The translations under genes and the position numbers were made by a program. A DNA stretch of 64,000 nucleotides from Phoronis australis. Taxonomy: Eukaryota > Phoronida > Phoronidae. The notes under the pieces were generated by a model, which worked only from the letters and a program-made list of their open reading frames with translations, ran no database searches and had not been told where the DNA came from. The stretch is from the NCBI GenBank assembly GCA_002633005.1, contig NMRA01000372.1, positions 1-64,000 on the forward strand. Reading direction: 5' to 3'. The first letter of the stretch is position 1; each line of letters opens with the position of its first letter. Of the stretch, positions 1-13,372 are shown in pieces.

Positions 1-32
1 ATGTTACTAGTGTGGAGTCTGGGAAGTTCTAG

Positions 33-248
33 GTTAAAGGAAAATTGACCAAGCTATGCAATGATGCTGAAAGTGAAGATGACAATACGACCATCTCCAT
101 GGAGGTGGGAAAAGAGTCATCGAGATGTGTTAGTGATGCTAAAAGTGATGATCACAAGACTTTTAATAAGAGCACAGCAAAGTTAACAGGATCTGCTCAT
201 TATTATGTTTTTTGTCTTAAGTTACATATTGTCACCTCCGTTCCCTAG
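33..248 (+). CDS. possible 3'-terminal coding exon, unknown protein
   Basis: An open frame runs from just after a possible splice acceptor (TTCTAG ending at 32) to a stop at 246-248. The first two thirds read as a hydrophilic Asp/Glu/Ser-rich segment, as in a disordered protein region. The last 20 or so codons are hydrophobic and less convincing. A canonical AATAAA lies at 661-666, about 410 bp after the stop, which would suit a 3' UTR. No domain is recognised and upstream exons would lie outside the window. This is a weak call; it could be chance. Confidence 0.2.
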   Translation, partial: VKGKLTKLCNDAESEDDNTTISMEVGKESSRCVSDAKSDDHKTFNKSTAKLTGSAHYYVFCLKLHIVTSVP

Positions 249-1005
249 GGTCTTCATCATCACCATCATCACTTCAACCACAGCCTTTAAGAACCTGAGT
301 TTTGTTAAATAGACAATACAGACAAATTGCTCTGCAGATTTAGCAGTTTCAACATCTTTAAAATAACTGCTTTCAGTTTTTGAGAATGGTAATCACTATG
401 TATAAGTATTTTGTATGAAGAAAGCAAACACAAATTACTCTAAAACTATCACATTTTCTTTAATTACAATTGTAGTCTTAATTGTTACTAAGATGGTGGG
501 AGTCTGAATTTGTGGTGACTGGAAGCCTGCTAAGACCCGTATGTTGCACAGGATGAAACTGTTAGTACATGTACAGTACAAACATTGTTTCTATGGATGT
601 ACATTTATCCTTTATTTTTGGTGTCAATCATTTGATTTTAAAGATAATTTGTGCCAGATCAATAAATGATTAAGTTTTCATCTGTGAGAGATTTTATTGG
701 CGAACTAAGCAAGAATGTCATTCACAATGGTTTCAACGTGTTTATAGAAGAGTATTTTTATCGAAGGTATCAACATACATCGTAGAGCCTGANGTTGTAT
801 ACCACGTTGCTTGAACGGCCAGAAAAAGTACTGACACACAACTTTCTGTTTTACAATCTCTAGGGATGTTCAGATTCGGAAGCGTTGAGTCGTTGCCATA
901 CGCCGCGACGAATGAAAATATGTCAGTACAAAATTTATAAATGTTTTCGAAAAGTTAGATCATATTTTTAGCATCTCGTTGCCGCCGGCCCATACGAAAA
1001 TATTC
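249..1005. other. non-coding stretch, possible 3' UTR then intergenic
   Basis: No supported gene. It contains the AATAAA at 661-666 and a single N at 793, which marks an assembly join. No repeat is visible across that N. Confidence 0.4.
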
Positions 1006-1820
1006 AATAGGATCCTATAGGAATTCCTATAGGAATATCGCTTTCCTATAGGATTCCTATAGGATCAAGATATCCTATAGGGATTCCTATTGAAAAAATC
1101 CTGTAGGAATAAAATCACAAATCTGACTTCTAAGCATTTTAACAAACAAATAGCCTAAGAGTATATAGTAAAATATCGATTTGTTTTTATCTAATTTCAG
1201 CTCTCCCGAGTCATTAGTTTTTGTAAATTTAAATATTCAGGCGAGTCTTAATACATGTATGTTAATTGCTTCACAGAATACTATAGAACTTCCTATAGAA
1301 TCCTATTGAACTGTCTACTGGATATATTCAAGTCTTATACGAATTCTTATAGGGTTTCTCATAAGATATCCTAAAGGATTTATATAGGCTTTCCCTATTG
1401 GATGCTTTAGGACATATTATAGGATCCTATTGGATTTCCTATAGGAATCGTATAGGATTTTTGAAGGAAATCCTATAGAAATCGTATAGGATACAATAGG
1501 AAATCCTATAGAAAGTTCCTATAGGATTCCTTAAGAAATCCTATAGGATTCTCATAGGAATTCCTATAGGATCCAATAGGAAATCCTATAGGATTCCTAT
1601 AGGTAATCCCATAGAAAAAACCAATAGGATTCCTATAGGGTCCTATAGGACTCCTATAAGCTCCAATAGGAATCCTATAGGATCCTATTGGAATCCTATA
1701 GGCTGGTGGACCAAAATCCAATTGGATCCTATTGGATCCTACAGGATTTCCTATAGGAAATCGTATAGGAATTCGTATAGGATCTCCTATAGGAATCCAA
1801 TAGGAAATCCTATTGGAATT
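1006..1820. repeat. diffuse palindromic CCTATAGG array
   Basis: Two blocks (1,006-1,100 and 1,279-1,820) are filled with variants of ATCCTATAGGAATCC. The core CCTATAGG is self-complementary, as is TTCCTATAGGAA. Spacing is irregular, so this is not a simple fixed-period tandem repeat. The intervening 1,101-1,278 is ordinary AT-rich sequence. Apparent reading frames here (Ile-Pro-Ile-Gly repeats on the minus strand) are products of the repeat and not genes. Confidence 0.85.
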
Positions 1821-2814
1821 TTTCGTAAGGGGGAGCATCACTGCAACGACCGGACAATTTTCGGCCAGCCAGGCTGCTTTTTCAGGACTACGGGTTGAAA
1901 CGAGACGCATTTTTCTTTCCAAAAAGCACAGAGCCCTCAATCCCTCGATTTTTTGGGGCCCAATATCCTTATTCCCTTCTCAAAAATATTCAAAACCATG
2001 ATAACGCGATGGCTTCCCACGAGGCCTAAAATTCCCCTAGAGTGATTGAAAATTTCTCCCTGAAGAAATATGATAACTATGCTTGCTCTGTCCAGTTAAC
2101 TGAAATTGAGCTCTAAAATGAGGTTATGCTTTGGACGAACGAATTAGGTGTTTTAATTTTAAAATTCAACTTGGTCCAGACTGATATTTGAAACCACATG
2201 AAATAGACGTAAGAATTATTAAAACCAAGTGAATGAGCTCCCCTAGGCCAGAGGATTCCACTTTCTAGTTAACAAACAAAACGTCTCATCTGTCCGACTC
2301 AAGATTTTGTTCAACTACGACTAACTAAGTCGTACTGGAGACCGTAGAGAGGGAGACAAACTATCAAGCGAAATTCCATTGGACGGCCACTGGCGGCCAT
2401 TGTTGTTTCACGGACAGTAGAAACGTCTAGCGGACGGGTGTGCAATAAACAAATATGTCAAGACATGACGGATCAAGTCGGTAAAAAGCAACGATGCTTT
2501 TTGCAATGCCTGCGTCTGCATCAACAGGTAATTGAAAATTCGTGACTTATGCTTTTTTACTCGCCTAGTGGTTAAGATAGATGATGTTCACGATTGAAAC
2601 AAAGAATGTTTTTGTGTGAAACTGCTGCCAGTCAACCAATGATGGACTGGGTGATTTGAACTTAATGTCTTTACTGTTTCCGGCATTTGATCGCTTATAT
2701 AGAAAATTATCGTTCATTGTTTGCATGATTTTGGGAAATATTGATTAGTGTATTCTATGCCCATTGATTACTTTCTTTCATTTCTTTCTGCAGTCTTAAT
2801 ACATTCAGATCTAA
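1821..2814. other. gene-free stretch
   Basis: No supported coding exon, RNA gene or clear repeat. A fragment near 2,560-2,580 resembles a tRNA A box, but no B box follows. Confidence 0.4.
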
Positions 2815-2990
2815 AAGATTATAATATTTACTATTACTACTTATTTACTAATTTTATTATTATTATATTATCATATATTTGTTTTATTTATTCTTTATAT
2901 TTGTTTTATTTATTCTTTATTTTTATTATTTATTTTTATTTATCTATTCATTGTTTTTATTGATTCCCTGTTACTTATTTAAATTATTTT
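2815..2990. repeat. AT-rich low-complexity tract
   Basis: Runs of TTTATT and ATTATT with almost no G or C. The frame through it (rich in Tyr, Phe, Ile, Leu) is compositional and not a gene. Confidence 0.8.
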
Positions 2991-3935
2991 TTGTGATCCC
3001 ATATAGTTAACATTCTGGCCGTCGTTTGTCAATAATTTACATTACATAGTCATGACATGGACTTCAATGCATAATTAATATTAATTTATGGTTCGGTAAC
3101 CTGCTTAATAATTTTCCATAGGAAGAGTCGAAGGAAGTGTCCTCTTAAAGGCATACTGAGCCTTATATCACTCAGTGACGATGTCGTTTGTAGAGATTTT
3201 TGTTGACGTGGGTCTCAAAACATCAAGTCAGGAAATAAGGCGTACTTGTGTTATTTACTTTGAATTTGGTCATTTTTACCTGCCGATGTAGGCTGAATAT
3301 GCCTTAACTAAGTGCTGATAGTTGATTTCAAAAAGTGTGAATGGTTTACGAGAGCTGGAACGCATCGTAAAAACTACCCTAAATGGACTGTGTATTCCAT
3401 AGGCGTCTTGGCTAAGGGCATACAAGGCAGGTTTATTGGAATACAGACAGGAATTCCATCTCTTGCTGGTTTTCAGCCCCCTGACCCTATTGAATCCAGT
3501 TTCATTCAACACAACCCACCCCAATTCGCTACCCATTTCAGATACCATCAGGCACGGATGCTGGGGGTCCAGTGAATCAGTCCCAAATAGCGACTCCACT
3601 CTATTCAAGTAAAAATACTGCATATTTGTTTGGCGTTTTCTACTCTACTTTTGCGGGAACTCAAGATGAGTGTCTATTATTCTATGCTCGAACTGTTTAC
3701 CCAGTCGGAAATCACTGTCTCTTCAAGCCCGTTGCTTCCGTTGACTTGTTTTGGCACCACTTTTCTTGCTTCACTTCTATGACATCAATTTGTTCTGTAA
3801 TCAGTTCTGTGAGGAAATCTTTTCCTCAGGAGAAAAGTGTTCTGACCTTCTTCTACTCATTTTACTTATGACAGAGCCACCAGGAAAATACGTCTGCACT
3901 GATTCTACATACAACTGTGTGCTGTCATTGAAACT
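2991..3935. other. gene-free stretch with a segment shared with 39.6 kb
   Basis: No gene recognised. About 3,630-3,697 resembles 39,572-39,640 over roughly 65 bp, including the translated string FG(V/I)FYSTF followed by CLLF four to six residues later. This points to a dispersed repeat or decayed coding element of unknown type. Confidence 0.4.
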
Positions 3936-4206
3936 CACGTGATCACAGTTCCATTGAAGCACTTTATCAGCCGATTTCATAAAGGTGGTTTAACAAAACC
4001 AGGTTTAAGACTTAAACCTGGTCTTCATAAACCTGGTCAAATTTTAGACCTAACTTGCATTTCACCAACATGGTTTAAGAGTCTGAAAGCCTGGTTTTGT
4101 TAGATCAGGAAGCAGTTTTAAAGTACCAAAGTTACCCCACTGTGTCGAGCTGGGTAAACCCAACAAAGAAACTATTGAAGTGCTTCAATGAAACCTTGAT
4201 CACGTG
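3936..4206. mobile_element. palindromic MITE-like element, about 271 bp
   Basis: Outer arms are inverted copies: CACGTGATCA followed by ATTGAAGCACTT on the left (3,936-3,963), and the reverse complement with a few changes on the right (4,175-4,206). Inside lies a second inverted pair built from AACAAAACCAGG and TTTAAGACT (about 3,989-4,030 and 4,066-4,112), plus the palindrome AGGTTTAAGACTTAAACCT. Nearly the whole unit could fold on itself. No clear target-site duplication flanks it. It is non-coding and its superfamily is unknown. Confidence 0.6.
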
Positions 4207-4791
4207 GGTATACAATGGCATACACTAGTAGAGTCAGTGCAGACATTTACGAAAAGGTCTAAATGCTTTTCTCATGAGAAAAATGTCATTTCTGTGCCCA
4301 ACACACACATATTAAAGAACATGCTCACGATTAGATATAACATGATAAATGCCCAAATTTATTTCCGTGTAATTTTTGTGTTTACTTTTCGCGGCCAGGG
4401 GGGGGGGGCAAGACCCGTCCCCGGCAACATTAAATCGGAGAACAGTGGAGGTGGAACTCAATCAGGGCGGGAGGGCGAGAGTGCGAGAGTGATCTTTATA
4501 GGGGGCCACAAAACGGCAATTGCCCAGTAGTCAGCTCCAATAATGGCTTTCCTCCGTAAAACCTCGTAATATGCAATATAAATCGTAACAAGGTGTACAT
4601 AAATGAGGGGACAAAACTTCAGACAAGTGCATCACCTGTCGGTGAGCATCAGACGCGATGCCCTGTTGGAAGACTGACGTCAGCAACTTCATTATATTCT
4701 ACCACTTTTTCAGGTATTTATTATCATTTACAAGCAAGTACAAAAACAAACAAACAAACAAATAAGTACATCCATCCATTCACGCATGCGC
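4207..4791. other. gene-free stretch
   Basis: It holds a run of G near 4,398 and short CAAA/ATCC runs near 4,742-4,780. No gene is seen. Confidence 0.4.
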
Positions 4792-5770
4792 ACCTCAGGA
4801 GAGATCATTCTCGTATCTCGTATAAAGTAAACAACTTCTACATGGAGTTAACCTGAACAATAAAATTTTCTCATTTCGCAAAGAAGCTGTCATATACAAA
4901 TTTTTACATGCAATTAATTTTTCAGCATTATAGTACTCATAAGTATATGTAACGAACTTGTGGATATTAGGTATATTTTTGTGACATCTCTCCTTGTAAA
5001 TATACTGTTTAGCTAGAAAAAGCAAAATGTTAAATAGAAAATCGTGCGTCTCATAAAATCCAAGAATAACACGTTCGTAAGAGAGACAGTCGTGAAGCTG
5101 AATGCGACACTTTTGCAGTACCTTTCCGAATTCCTTCCAGAAATCTTGTGCAATGTCATATTCCCAAAAAAGGTGTGACTGCGTCTCTGAAGCTTGGTTA
5201 CAAAAGGAACATAAATTAGAATCCCGAACATGGATTTTGACTGAAAAGGTATTTGTTGCAATAATCCTGTGTTGTATTCTAAATTGGAACCATCTAATGT
5301 TGGGATCCTCTGTAATTTCATAAGGCAATGCGTATATTTTCTTTCACTCTAAACTATCTCCTAACTCTATTTCCCATTTACACTCTGACTTAGAAGCTTT
5401 CTTAACGTCATTAAAGACTGAACAAATATGTCCCTTCAAATCTTTCCGTAAGTGAGTGATTGCTAAAGGCATGCAAGGAAAGTAGACATTAACACTTTTA
5501 AATTTACTTTGAAATAGACTTTTTTGAAACCTTCTTAGAACAGAAACAACACCATTATATTCTATAAAGTTGGTTTTCACATTGAACCTATTCTTCATAT
5601 GGTTCAAACTAACAAAATCACCATCAGAGGTATACATATCTCTAACAAATCTTAAGCCTTTTACAAACCATGGTTTATAAAAACACTTGTGCTTCCGATC
5701 GCCAAGTTACTATTAAACCACACAGGTTGATTCTTCTTGTAAAAAGATGTCGTACTTCCAAATACGTCGC
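4792..5770 (-). pseudogene. LINE ORF2 C-terminal fragment (L1/Tx1-like), decayed
   Basis: Read on the minus strand, this matches the region after the reverse transcriptase in L1/Tx1-type LINE ORF2 proteins. Seen in order: a QPVWFNSN-like motif (about 5,730), KPWFVKGLRFV (about 5,670), a FVSLNHMKNRFN-like segment, then IRWFQFRIQHRII and a Cys-rich knuckle CSFCNQ with downstream SHLFW (about 5,150-5,290). A frameshift lies near 5,685 and an in-frame TGA near 5,344. The polymerase and endonuclease parts are missing, so this is a 5'-truncated dead copy. The family match is from recognition of motifs; the clade is an inference. Confidence 0.75.
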
Positions 5771-8700
5771 GCTAGTAGGAATTACCAACTAGAGTTAACT
5801 TCGACTCAATAAAGTCATCTCCAAATGAAACAAAATTCTTTATGTTCTGTCACTTATCAAGTTCTACAAAACTCCGCGACCAATAGAGCGTTACAAGGTA
5901 GCAACTGCGGTGGATCCAGACTCACTTCTGTAAGTCTGCGAATTTCAGAAAATCACGGTTCCTAGTATAGTACACCTGGCGCACACCAGAAATTGTAGAA
6001 AATCTTTACGTTTTGGCAGAATTGCCCGTTCACGCACTTTGAGCATTTGATCAGTACACAGTCATAAAAAATCATACCTGGGAGTAATGAAACTAGAGCA
6101 ATGACACGGATGGTCGACAAATTTAGTTGTACGAACAACTCTCTCTGAGTCGTAAATAATTGCATAATTAGATATGGTCCGACCACCGAACGGGCTTCTG
6201 TTGCTCAAAATTATATGAGCACAGAGGTCAACTGGCTGGAAAAATGACTGAATTAACTGATTGAAAATATCTGTAAGAATTGACGATCAAAAGCGATCTT
6301 CAAAAGAAACACTATTCTTGGAATTCTTTGAGAAAAAGAATGTATATTTCAATTTATTGTCATAAATCTATAAATAATACTGCGTAGTGTAATTCACAAA
6401 TAGTAAACAGTCTCTAACATCGTCTTTCTTTTGAATCCGGTGAAAGTTATTACAAAGTACAACCACACGTTTTAGGTGTTTGTAAATGTTCCAGACAACA
6501 CTCCAAAAGCGGACCTCGTCTGAAAGGATGTCCTTTATTATGAGTGACATGCTTCTCAAAATACTCTAAGATGAAAGGCACTATATCTACTAGAAATTGG
6601 AAGAAAATGATGGTTGATTCCATTATCGGGTCACAGTTCCTCCATCGCATTCTCTAACATACGATTTCACAAAAAAGGAAAAGAGGGACAATCGATTTCA
6701 TCATTTGGGACCCCTCCTTAAGATAAAAGTCATAAAAGGAAAAAAGTGAGGGAAACTTTAAAGAGTTGGGATTTGTATCAAATGATGAAAAACGGAAAAA
6801 GACATTATCCTTTGCCAGAGATGGGTCCTTTGAGAAATACAACCTTTGCATTTTCAAAAACATTAATTTTTTTACTTTTTTCTTGGACTAGGTAACCATG
6901 AACATAAGCACGTTTTCAAATGAGCACCAAACGAGACATTCCAAAGGCTAAATGGCACACTGGTAGATGACAAACACTTTCTTAAAAGGATACTAAATCG
7001 TTTTGGTGATTTCAACCAAGCATCGTTTTGTCCCCTGCTGATGCTTCATTGGCGTCTCACTTGAGTTGTAACACACAGGATTTGACTAAAACGCAAACTG
7101 TTTATATCATAAAATGGAAGTAAGAGTTCTTGACTGGTGTTTTTTCTCTACAGTTGTCCTGTAAGTCGACAATAGCGTACATGTACAGTAGGTCACGCTT
7201 GTCGGTTTTGCAGATTTTGTGACAACCCGGAATTATCAGGATTTCCGCGGAATCATCAAACCTTGGAAGGTTGACGAGGGTAACCTTGAATTATTTCGTT
7301 TTAGAGAATTTGACGGTGAAGTCATTTTTAAAATTTGTAAAAAGGTCAAAGCCGGGTGTGATGTTCTTTTAGATTGTCTCCGTGCTAATCGATTGTCTGC
7401 GTCTTTTTCTTCAGCCGAAAAAAGCCATCATGTTCCTTTAAATATGAAATAATACAATAATTCAAACAAGTCTGCAGTGCTTAGATTTTGGCAAACTGGA
7501 CGCTGGCTGGGAATCTATATAGACATTCAATTTTTGTGGGGGCGGTTTCCCGCGATTTTGTCCCGGACAATGTTTTCCACGGTGCTTTGTGGTTCAATTT
7601 TCAATTTTTTACGACCACGCCCGAGAACATACCGCCAGCAAAGATAAAACCAAACCAAGTTGTATCGTCTTTTTCCAAAGTTACTCTTCTAATTTGAGTT
7701 GAGTCATATTTGTGCAAGTTTGGGTCGACGACTTGCAAAGTAGAGAGCTCGACCAAAATAAATACTTTCTTGGTGAACGGTCCGTGTACGCAAGACACTC
7801 GCGAGACAGTTACAGCGATTAACGCTCACTTTACTTGCGGTACAGAAATTACTTAGCTTCAGTGGCACTGAACAGTTAGGCTTTGAAATCTAGGGGTAGG
7901 CCAGGCTTGGGAGCATTTTTAGTTAGGAATTGCGTGTAGGTCAAGTGAATGTGGTTTGTATTTGTGAACACGCTGGGAATGAAAAAAGACCACTTGCTTG
8001 GCTGTAGCTGCATTCTCTTTCAAGATGACGGCACCCTGTGGCAATTGGGCATTGTTGGGTAGCAACTGAGAAATTGGCCGCGATTTCATGTAGCCCTCAA
8101 ATAAGCCAGATTTGCCAAAGAATAGTCGATTGACAGTACATTTGGACCACATTTTTGGAATAGGGAGGGAATTTTCTTTCGGAACCTAATGTTGAACATC
8201 AGCAGGGAAGTGGTGGTTTTGGTATGAAAAATACCGATTTTGCGTTTTTCGCTCCTGTTTTTCTTACTTTAGCCTGATTTTTATTGGGAGTGAAAGGGTC
8301 AAAAACACAAGAGAGAATAAAATTTCTGTTCTCATTTGTAAGGCTTGCTTTCTTTGCACGCAGTTCTTGACAGAGTGGAGAAAGGGTAAAACGTGCCTCC
8401 TTACTGCTTTAGTTTAGCATTCCAGCCTCGACGAGAAACGTGTTATGCATAGTGCGGCATGACATCAAATGATTTGAAACTTTTTTGATTATAAATTGCA
8501 TAATCCCCAGAAATCCCTCTTTCTAGCATTGAGTACGTAACCGCTTAACCGGAGATGATATCAACTAATTAATGAGAGGGACTTGAGAGTACACTGGTTT
8601 CACCACGAGGCTGACACGCTCCCACAGACGGCCATGAACTTGCGTGTCGACCATCGTCTCGCCACTTTCATTCTTATGAACACAAAACCTCACCGTGAGG

Positions 8701-11700
8701 AAAAGTAACAGCAAAACCTTTTAAAAGCTTAAAACTCGTAATCAAGGATACATTTTTGCTTAACTTCGAAAATTTGGAATTGTTCTTATTTGAACAGACG
8801 TTTCAGCTCAAGGTTTTCTTTATTAACCCAATCTTTTCTCCCGTTGCCAAACTAAGACAATCTTATTTTTGTGGGATGGGTTTTAACTAGTCCCACATTT
8901 TTGTTTGTACTTGACACCTTGATTTTGGAGTGTCTTTAAAATTAGAGTTAAAGTCCAAGTCAAAAAAATTAGCATTAATATAGTTTTCCGATCGCAAACC
9001 TTTCCAATACCTCAGTATAAGCCCGGGATTAAATTCTTAAAATGGAGCATATAAACAACAGTGATGTCGTAAAATTTGTAACAAAGAAGGGTTTCTGTTT
9101 GCGAATCTGTCTGGCTTAAAACTTCGTACAAGTAATGATTACATCAAACACAAATAAATATTTCGCGGATAACAGGGTTTTAAGAAACATGCACTTTGGC
9201 TGTCGGTGATTCCTGGAATTATCGCCGGGAAACTGTTTTCTCAGTTTTGTCTCATCGGTAACCCACTAGAGAAAAACACCAATACACTGGATTTCACGGC
9301 AGTGATCTACGTGAGGTTATGTCAGCGTGCCTAGCATCATCTGTCTCGGAAATACACTCCATCACAGTGCTAAACGAAAAAAGGCAAAGAAAATGAAAAA
9401 AGAAAAAATATATATTTTGCCGGCCTCAGGACCGCAGCCTATTGGACCCGGTGCGGATCGAGACAAGACACTGGCGAACGGTAAAGGCATGCGGTTGCAG
9501 CTGTTTTGTCGAAGTAAAATGTTCAAATCATAAATGCCGTATATATTCAAAGGTAGTTTCAAACACTTGCATAAAATTACGAGCTGGTGAATCCTGTGTC
9601 ACACTGCCGCGACAGCCCTTAGCTAGCCTCAGTGCCAGCTACCAGTATGAAGACTACCGTCAAAATACAGCTACATGTAGCTTGTTAGTAGACCCATACA
9701 GCTTTGGGTCAAGGCTACCCTTAGGCCTACCTGGTCGCTGGCCACAGCGCTCGCTCAAACGAGGTTTATTTAGAACTTGGGTACTTCTGGCGAACTATGC
9801 AAAGTTGTTGGCTTTCGACAGAGATTTTCCCAGACTTTCTATGAGCGCACCAAGCTTAAAAAATGGGGGACTGGAATTTTTGGGAATGTCTATCTTTTAC
9901 TATAAGATTCACTGGGTATGTTCAGAGTTATGAACTGCAGACGCTAAATTTTGGTACTTCCTGTCTTCTAGTGAAATATATCGTCTCGTTTTCTACTTTT
10001 TTCGGAGTTCGCGCTTCTCTGACTGAGGTAGACCTTTTTCCATTTCTCCAAATAGGGGCTCGTCCAATGCAAAATGTTATCGTTTTTTATTCATTAAGCC
10101 AAAATGATTCAACCTTTTAACATAAAAAGTAACTTAAAATGCACAATACTTTACAACCTTTAGCATTACAAACGCTATTCAACAGCAAAAGTTTCCACGA
10201 TATGAAAGTGGACCTACATGTAACTATTTCCATGGTGACCGAACAGTGTTTCCTTACACCAGAATTTGACAAGCGTGATTAAAAAAATATGAATTTGCAA
10301 GGAATAAGAATTGGAGGCTTGAAGCTTCACAATCAAACATAGCTTATTTCTCAAATTAAGATTATTCATATTGTTGACTTGATAACCTGAACTACGAAGC
10401 AATAAGTTACAAAACATGACTTGAAAGCAATTGAGACTTAAAATTTAGAAAAATATGAATCATTTTGTGACACCTAATCAAGCCTTGAACAGCAGTTGAT
10501 AGTCAAACAAAAAACATTTCAAAATTATTTCAACTATTTTTTAGCTTAGTGTAAGATCACCTGAATGGGAAATTCATAGTAAAATAATTCGAATTATCTT
10601 ATATTTTTGCACAAAAAACACGAAAATTGAACAAAGTTCCTTTTTTGTAGCAAAGTTTGTCAAAATGTATCAACGTTCAATCTTCACAAATTACAAAGTA
10701 ACAAGTTGAACATGCCTTCCAGTTCAGCAAAAGTCGCCATGTTGTCGGTGCCGCCAGAAATGAGACGAAGTCCACCGGGAATTGTGAGCACATTTATCAC
10801 TTAATGAGTAACAACTGCGAGGCTGAAATTTGGTGAACACCGTTGAATTGTGCAGAATAGTAAGTAAAGATATGTCTCACTAAATTTCACCGTAAATTGT
10901 TGGCGAAAACAATTTACACAAAGTTTTAAACTCGTAACTTATACCGCTGTCCTCCAATATCGCCGACGCGATCCAAACAAAGTGATCCAAATTTCGCCAC
11001 AAAAATATTTGCAATAACTTAACTGTGCTTGCCCCGATTTTGATACTTTTTCGATTTTTACTGAGTAGGATGCACTACCTTTCCGATGATAGCAAAGTAC
11101 TTTTTCAAAACGAGAAAAAAATTAAAACGGAAAAATTTGGTTCGACTCATAGTGGTTCCTAGGCACGACCGCCCTACGTAAGGAACTAAACACCAATGCT
11201 ATTTTAACATAAGTACGCGTAACATTCCAACAAAATTCAACGACCACTAACTACAAACTATAAATACACAAACGAATCACGAGATATTACTAATAAAACA
11301 AAATAATGAAGACTTTTCGAGCAAGCCATAGCACATTCAGTTACAATGAAAAAATGGTGGCGTTCAGGACAAGTTCCTGAACTGATGAGCCGAAAATGTG
11401 GGTACGGAAATAACCGATGACAGCCGGTAATTATACGCTCACAGAGAAGGGACAAATACTGTTAAAAAATCGCTTTTGGCAAGAAAGGCGAAAAGAATAT
11501 AAAGAAAGGGTGTCGAAAATAAGATTTTATGTAGTAAGTATTTTCGGATACTGGAACCACATGGGCAGTTTGAGACCAGGACTTTAAGGTTTGACAAAGA
11601 GAGAATTATGAGTTTCTGAATGATTCACTAAGGCTTCGATTAAAATTCATAACTTACCAGCAGCTTCTGTTTTTTCATCGTCACTCAGATTCCATTTTCT

Positions 11701-13282
11701 TAAAAATGAAGTAATTTTCTTCATTGCACAGTGAAGCAGACGACGGAATAGGAGTCGTAGTGCGCATCGCCACTGCCGGTCGCCTGGGATATCGCGAGAG
11801 AGCCTATACTTAGCCATAGTTTCGTTACGATTGAGCCGTGTTCCGAATTTGACACACAAGAAATTGGATCTGAGCCCCCCCCAAACACACCAAAATTGCA
11901 CACATTTAAATCTTGTTTCCGCCATATAATGTTAATTACCGTACGGTAATTAATAAACTCAACATTTCCCTACGCTCTTGCTGTTTTATTTTTTGCCCCT
12001 AAATCCGCCTATGAGAGATAACATGAGATATTGCCATGTGAGAACACTTGATTTTGGCTAGATTTTCGCGAAGGCCTGCCGGGTAGTGTACGTTATAGCG
12101 TTACTGAACTCTGCACTGATGTCTAACTTGTTTTGCTCTTCTAGTCTAATACTCAAGCTCTTTGTTGTCATGCCAACACAAAATTTGGGCAATTTTTACA
12201 ATCAGTGTTACATACAAAGTTACTCTTAGGCGAAGTTTAACAGGGGATTTAAGTTTAAAACCTTGAGTAATTTTTTTTTGCAAGCGTTTAACACAAATTT
12301 GAGGCCCTCGTTCGGAGCAAACGCACTAAAAAAGGGAGACAATTGCCTACGTAATCGAGCAGACTGGTCACTAATAAATGGCAAATTCGGAAAAAAATGT
12401 TTCTTTTCAGAACTGTAGATTACAAGTTTGACAAAAATTCAAGTGCTTATGAGACTACTGAAACATCATGGAATGGGAAGTACATGCAGGAGTATGTGTA
12501 TCACAACGCAATTTCATGGTTGAACAGAACTTGAATACTAAATATTTTGGCCAAAATGATTTTATCATATTTAAAAGTTTGTTGCTAAAATTGCTACGAG
12601 TATTCTGACAATTACTTGTATTTGAGAAAAAATGAATGAATTAGACAAACAAGAATGGAATCCAAAATAATGGAATTCATTCGAAGAGGAATCCGGAACA
12701 GAATTCCGGAAAGTACTGGCTTGCAAGCCTACTNTATAGCCTATAGCCTACCACAGCTCCCTATGGTGTGCCGAGCATGCTACGTAGGAACAAAGATATG
12801 GCAGACACTCGGACTGACCGAAATTGTGCAATTCACTTTTTGACAGCGCCACCCTCAGCACACTGGGAAAAGTGTAACTGTAAGCTACAATGTGCATGTA
12901 TGTCATCACGTATGCTTTGATTAGCATTTTCACTTGATTTCTAATTTTTAATCCTTGGTTCGTGAATCTCATCAGTCCGCTTATCGTGCCGGGTCACATG
13001 ACTCATTCTGTACCAGTATAACCCGAAGCTCGTGCGGTTATCGTTTGTAGGACCACGAAGAAAGAACCCGGCTCTGCTAGTCTTGTGTTCAGTCGACTTG
13101 GACAATGTCGTCATTTGAAATTAAATAAAGAACAGGTTGGTTGTTCAGTCTATTCATCAGTTGTTTACCTATTGCGTGCTAATGTCTTTATGGCAAAAAC
13201 ATACTCATGCTTCTGTTAACTTTTTCATAATAAAAACAAATACAGGGTCGTTGCTAGACTTTTCGTTGCATGCAAGCACAGA
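5771..13282. other. 7.5-kb gene-poor stretch
   Basis: No gene is supported apart from the weak exon candidate listed at 11,658-11,724. Short open frames (for example 7,219-7,452 and 9,442-9,933) show no known domain. An N at 12,734 marks an assembly join. Confidence 0.4.
11658..11724 (-). CDS. possible short first coding exon, unknown protein
   Basis: A minus-strand ATG opens a short frame reading MKKITSFLRKWNLSDDEK. It ends at a strong donor (GGTAAGTTATG; donor G at 11,657). The Lys-rich start with a SFLRKW motif resembles N-termini of some zinc-finger or hAT-type transposase proteins, but that is only an impression. No second exon was found downstream. The frame is also open upstream of this ATG. 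Confidence 0.2.
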
Positions 13283-13347
13283 CACCCCGCCCAACCCGCG
13301 ATCGAGAACGGCCGGAAGGCGATCGAGAACGAGACCGTGCACCAAAA

Positions 13348-13372
13348 ATGGCAGACGACAGTGAGGTTCCCG
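13348..13372 (+). CDS. possible first exon of a gene carried by the 2.6-kb transposon
   Basis: Seventeen bases inside the left TIR, an ATG opens MADDSEVP and runs into a good splice donor (CCCG then GTGAGT at 13,373). A start this close to a TIR followed by an intron is common in animal transposase genes. No matching acceptor with the right phase was confirmed downstream. Possible later coding relics are described for 14,080-14,403. Confidence 0.25.

Noticed and set aside
1506-1940. 144-residue minus-strand frame rich in Ile-Pro-Ile-Gly
   Set aside because: It is a translation of the CCTATAGG array, not a protein-coding gene.
9442-9933. 163-residue open frame on the plus strand
   Set aside because: No recognisable domain, no splice or polyadenylation support, and overlapping frames of similar quality.
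10739-10783. Possible first exon reading MLSVPPEMRRSPPGI before GTGAGC
   Set aside because: No downstream exon with matching phase was found.
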